64,000 nt of DNA from Bog-473 sp963711065 (lineage in GTDB: Bacteria; Actinomycetota; Acidimicrobiia; Acidimicrobiales; RAAP-2), in contig CAVQCO010000003.1 in the NCBI GenBank assembly GCA_963711065.1, positions 124,001 through 188,000 on the forward strand, given 5' to 3'. Within the stretch, counting starts at the first letter, position 1. Each line of letters begins with the position of its first letter. Shown piece by piece: positions 62,016-64,000 of this stretch. A program made the position numbers and the translations under genes. Below the pieces are notes generated by a model. That model saw only the letters and a list, made by a program, of their open reading frames with translations, was not told the origin of the DNA and searched no databases.

Positions 62016-63035
62016 GTGCAGCTCTTCGGTGTGGACCTCGACCGACGGCGGGCCGAGCGCACGTACCGGACGTTCGGGCCCGAGGACGACGACTTCCACG
62101 ACGAAGAAATGACGGACCGGTGGTGGGAGACCGAGACGAATTGGTTCTCGTGGAACGTCCCCGAGCGCAATCTCGGAGGCTGGACCTACTGCCAGGCCCG
62201 CCCCAACGCCGGACTCTGCAACGGCGGTGCCTGGGTATGGGACGAGAGCGCGGCCTACCCGTGGGAGTTGCTCTATCGGGCCGAGTACTCGGGCCTGCAG
62301 CTGCCGCCTCGCTCGGAACGCGACATGCGTGACTTCGAGTGGCCCAACGGCGTGCGCGTCCGCGTGGTGGAGCCCCTGCGGCGCTACGCGGTGTCGTATT
62401 CGGATCCGGGAGGACTGGAGCTGGACATCGAGTTCGAGGCGATCATGGCGCCCAACCCGCATCCGACGGGAGTGATTCCTTTCATGAAGGGGGTCCACTT
62501 CGACCAGGCCGGCCATGTCACCGGGAGAATGGTCGTGCGAGATGAGGAAATTCCCCTCGACTGCTACTCGGTGCGCGACCGATCGTGGGGACCTCGGCCG
62601 CAGGGCCGACCCAGGCGTCCGACCCCGTCGCAGGCGGGCAATTTCGGCGGCGTCGGCTATTCGTTCTGCGCAGCGGGACCGGGGGAGGCTTGGCTCATCT
62701 ACGCCGTGCCCGGCCCCGAGGTGGACCCCGTCACGTGCGGGTTCTTGCTCCGCGACGGCGAGTACGGGCACATCCTGGCGGGCGAACGCCACCTGAATTT
62801 CGACGGAGGAACCGGGTGGCCGCTCAGCTTCGAGATCGAGGCAGTGGACGAGTTCGATCGCCGGCTGTCGGTCCACGGCGAGGCGGTCAGCCGGCATTGG
62901 CGGGGACATGGGGGGGACTCGCTCGTCCACTGGCGCTGGGACGGAGGGGTGGAAGGTTGGGGCGAGGACCAGAGCTACTTCAGTCGGGCTCAGTGGGAGG
63001 CCAACCGCCGGCGGGCCCACGATGGCGGCGGCTAA
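62016..63035 (+). CDS. DUF7064/DUF7065-type lipocalin-like protein 2
   Basis: 339 residues from a GTG. Starts with EDDDFHDEEMTDRWWETETN and WFSWNVPERNLGGW, and carries the landmark YSVRDRSWGPRP in the middle, like the protein at 49963. Beta-rich, no membrane segment, many Trp. It lies eight bases after the phosphotransferase stop. A carotenoid-hydratase- or cyclase-like fold is suggested; the activity is unknown. Last gene of the rightward operon. Confidence 0.75.
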   Translation: MQLFGVDLDRRRAERTYRTFGPEDDDFHDEEMTDRWWETETNWFSWNVPERNLGGWTYCQARPNAGLCNGGAWVWDESAAYPWELLYRAEYSGLQLPPRSERDMRDFEWPNGVRVRVVEPLRRYAVSYSDPGGLELDIEFEAIMAPNPHPTGVIPFMKGVHFDQAGHVTGRMVVRDEEIPLDCYSVRDRSWGPRPQGRPRRPTPSQAGNFGGVGYSFCAAGPGEAWLIYAVPGPEVDPVTCGFLLRDGEYGHILAGERHLNFDGGTGWPLSFEIEAVDEFDRRLSVHGEAVSRHWRGHGGDSLVHWRWDGGVEGWGEDQSYFSRAQWEANRRRAHDGGG

Positions 63036-63077
63036 TACCGACGTACGCGTCGCGATACCGGGGACCGTTCCTCCCCG

Positions 63078-64000
63078 ATGGCAGACGCCCCCGGCTCAAC
63101 CGTCACCCACGCCGAGCCTGCGCCCCTGGCGGCCTCCTCGCTGGCCGCACTCTCGAGCCAGGAGCTCATGCAGTCCGCCGCCGAGGCGGCCCACCGGGTA
63201 GGGGCACTGCTGGGCCACTTCGTCGAACTGGTAGGCGAGCTCGACCGGCGACAGGGTTGGCGCGACGAAGGTGCGACCTCGCTCGAAGCATGGATCGTCG
63301 AGCGGTGCGGAGTATCGGTCCCCACTGCCCGTGCCTGGGCACACGTGGCCGGACGTCTCTTCGACCTACCCCAGCTGGCCACCGCACTGAGCGCCGGGGA
63401 GATCTCCTTCGACAAGGTGCGCGCCGTCGTCGACGTGGCAACGCCAGAGACCGACCAGGAGTTGCGCGAGCGGGCCTCCGAATGCTCGGTGCGCCAGCTG
63501 GCCGAATTGGCGCGGTCGGCCAAGGGCCGGAACGCTGCGCAGACGGGGTCCGAGGATGATCGCCGGTCCCTGCGCTTCAACGACACGTTCCGTACCCTGA
63601 GCGTCCAGCTCCCGCCCGAGTCTTATGCCGAGGCCAAGACGTGCCTGGAGGCAAGGGCCCGACGAATACCGTCCGACGGCGCGACGCCGTGGGACCAACG
63701 CCTCTGCGACGGCTTCTTGGAGTTGCTGCACTCGGCGGACCCGAACGGCTCGAGCCCCTACTTCGTGGTCGCGCACGTACCGTTGGCCTCGCTCGTAGAC
63801 GACGAGTCCACGTTGTCCGGCGAGCTCGAGGGAGCCGGTTTCATCAGCACGGCGACGGTACGACGCATCGCGTGCGACTCGACCTTCGCTGTCGCCGTCG
63901 ATGACGATGTCGGCCACACCATGTACGAGGGTCGGGCCCGTCGTCTCCCGAGCGATGCCCAGCGCCGCGAGGTGAACCGGCGGGACCGGACCTGCCGCTT
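63078..64000 (+). CDS. DUF222/HNH endonuclease (13E12 repeat type), partial at window end
   Basis: The frame opens at ATG 63078 and runs off the window after 307 residues. DUF222 features: ELMQSAAEAAHRVGALLGHF, DEGATSLEAWIVERCGVSV, RAWAHVAGRLFDLPQLATAL and GEISFDKVRAVVDVA. The last visible residues NRRDRTCRF are the start of the HNH nuclease domain (usually RDRxCRxPGC). These genes are abundant in actinobacteria and probably selfish or intron/intein-related; the exact role is unknown. Codon use matches the neighbours. Confidence 0.9.
   Translation, partial: MADAPGSTVTHAEPAPLAASSLAALSSQELMQSAAEAAHRVGALLGHFVELVGELDRRQGWRDEGATSLEAWIVERCGVSVPTARAWAHVAGRLFDLPQLATALSAGEISFDKVRAVVDVATPETDQELRERASECSVRQLAELARSAKGRNAAQTGSEDDRRSLRFNDTFRTLSVQLPPESYAEAKTCLEARARRIPSDGATPWDQRLCDGFLELLHSADPNGSSPYFVVAHVPLASLVDDESTLSGELEGAGFISTATVRRIACDSTFAVAVDDDVGHTMYEGRARRLPSDAQRREVNRRDRTCR

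Noticed and set aside
63078..64000. Transposase at the right edge
   Set aside because: The sequence matches DUF222 with the beginning of an HNH domain; no transposase motif or terminal inverted repeat is present.

Overview
The window is high-GC DNA with dense overlapping genes, many GTG starts and ATGA/GTGA stop-start overlaps. Gene content points to an actinobacterium: BTAD-type regulators fused to cyclase and ATPase domains, several F420/LLM-class oxidoreductases, a mycothiol-ligase-like enzyme, many acyl-CoA genes and a DUF222/HNH gene. By general gene content a member of the class Acidimicrobiia is the best guess; this is inference, as no rRNA or marker gene is present. At least 20 apparent frameshifts are seen, nearly all equivalent to one extra base, so the sequence is either a draft with insertion errors or locally decaying.

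1-7.4 kb: two copies of a module in which a BTAD regulator diverges from a secreted or envelope protein. The first regulator is cut by the window edge. The second is a four-part BTAD-cyclase-ATPase-helical repeat protein. The partners are an LCP-like membrane protein and a CHAP-domain protein with 42-residue repeats. A strong terminator follows, then an M50-peptidase fragment fused tail-to-tail to a tyrosine integrase.

8.68-24.2 kb: a probable genomic island bounded by 43-bp direct repeats of the 3' half of tRNA-Arg(ACG), whose intact gene lies at the right end. The cargo is built around reactive sulfur: a rhodanese-persulfide dioxygenase fusion, a second rhodanese, a TauE/SafE exporter, an SQR-like flavoprotein, a DsbA-like protein, a DUF2892 protein, an MMPL transporter, an MshC-like ligase, a mycoredoxin-like protein and two CstR-type repressors. 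Four 16-bp ATACC(n)GGTAT operators sit at three promoters, so the genes probably form one persulfide-responsive regulon. Region 17.3-21.9 kb of the island is full of frameshifts. The integrase lies just outside the repeats.

24.3-36.1 kb: a TetR-ROK kinase-P450 operon, two DrrAB-type ABC exporters (one under a PadR regulator), a hydrolase-cyclase fusion, an amidase and a DUF4268 protein with a nuclease-like N-terminus. 36.2-42.1 kb: a deacetylase, two phytanoyl-CoA-dioxygenase-like enzymes and an LLM oxidoreductase in one overlapping operon, then a DUF2510 protein and an acyl-CoA synthetase operon. 42.3-48.3 kb: a branched-chain-amino-acid-type ABC importer with both permeases and one ATPase fused, a second ATPase, and a separate binding protein, with a zinc-finger/HTH protein and an F420-type PPOX protein between.

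48.3-63.0 kb: two divergent acyl-CoA/lipid-type operons sharing a TetR gene. Both contain an LLM oxidoreductase, an APH-fold phosphotransferase with QGD instead of HGD, and a DUF7064/7065-like protein; the right one adds acyl-CoA dehydrogenase, a double CoA-transferase, a serine hydrolase and an acyl-CoA synthetase. The window ends inside a DUF222/HNH gene. No CRISPR array, rRNA or complete insertion sequence was seen.
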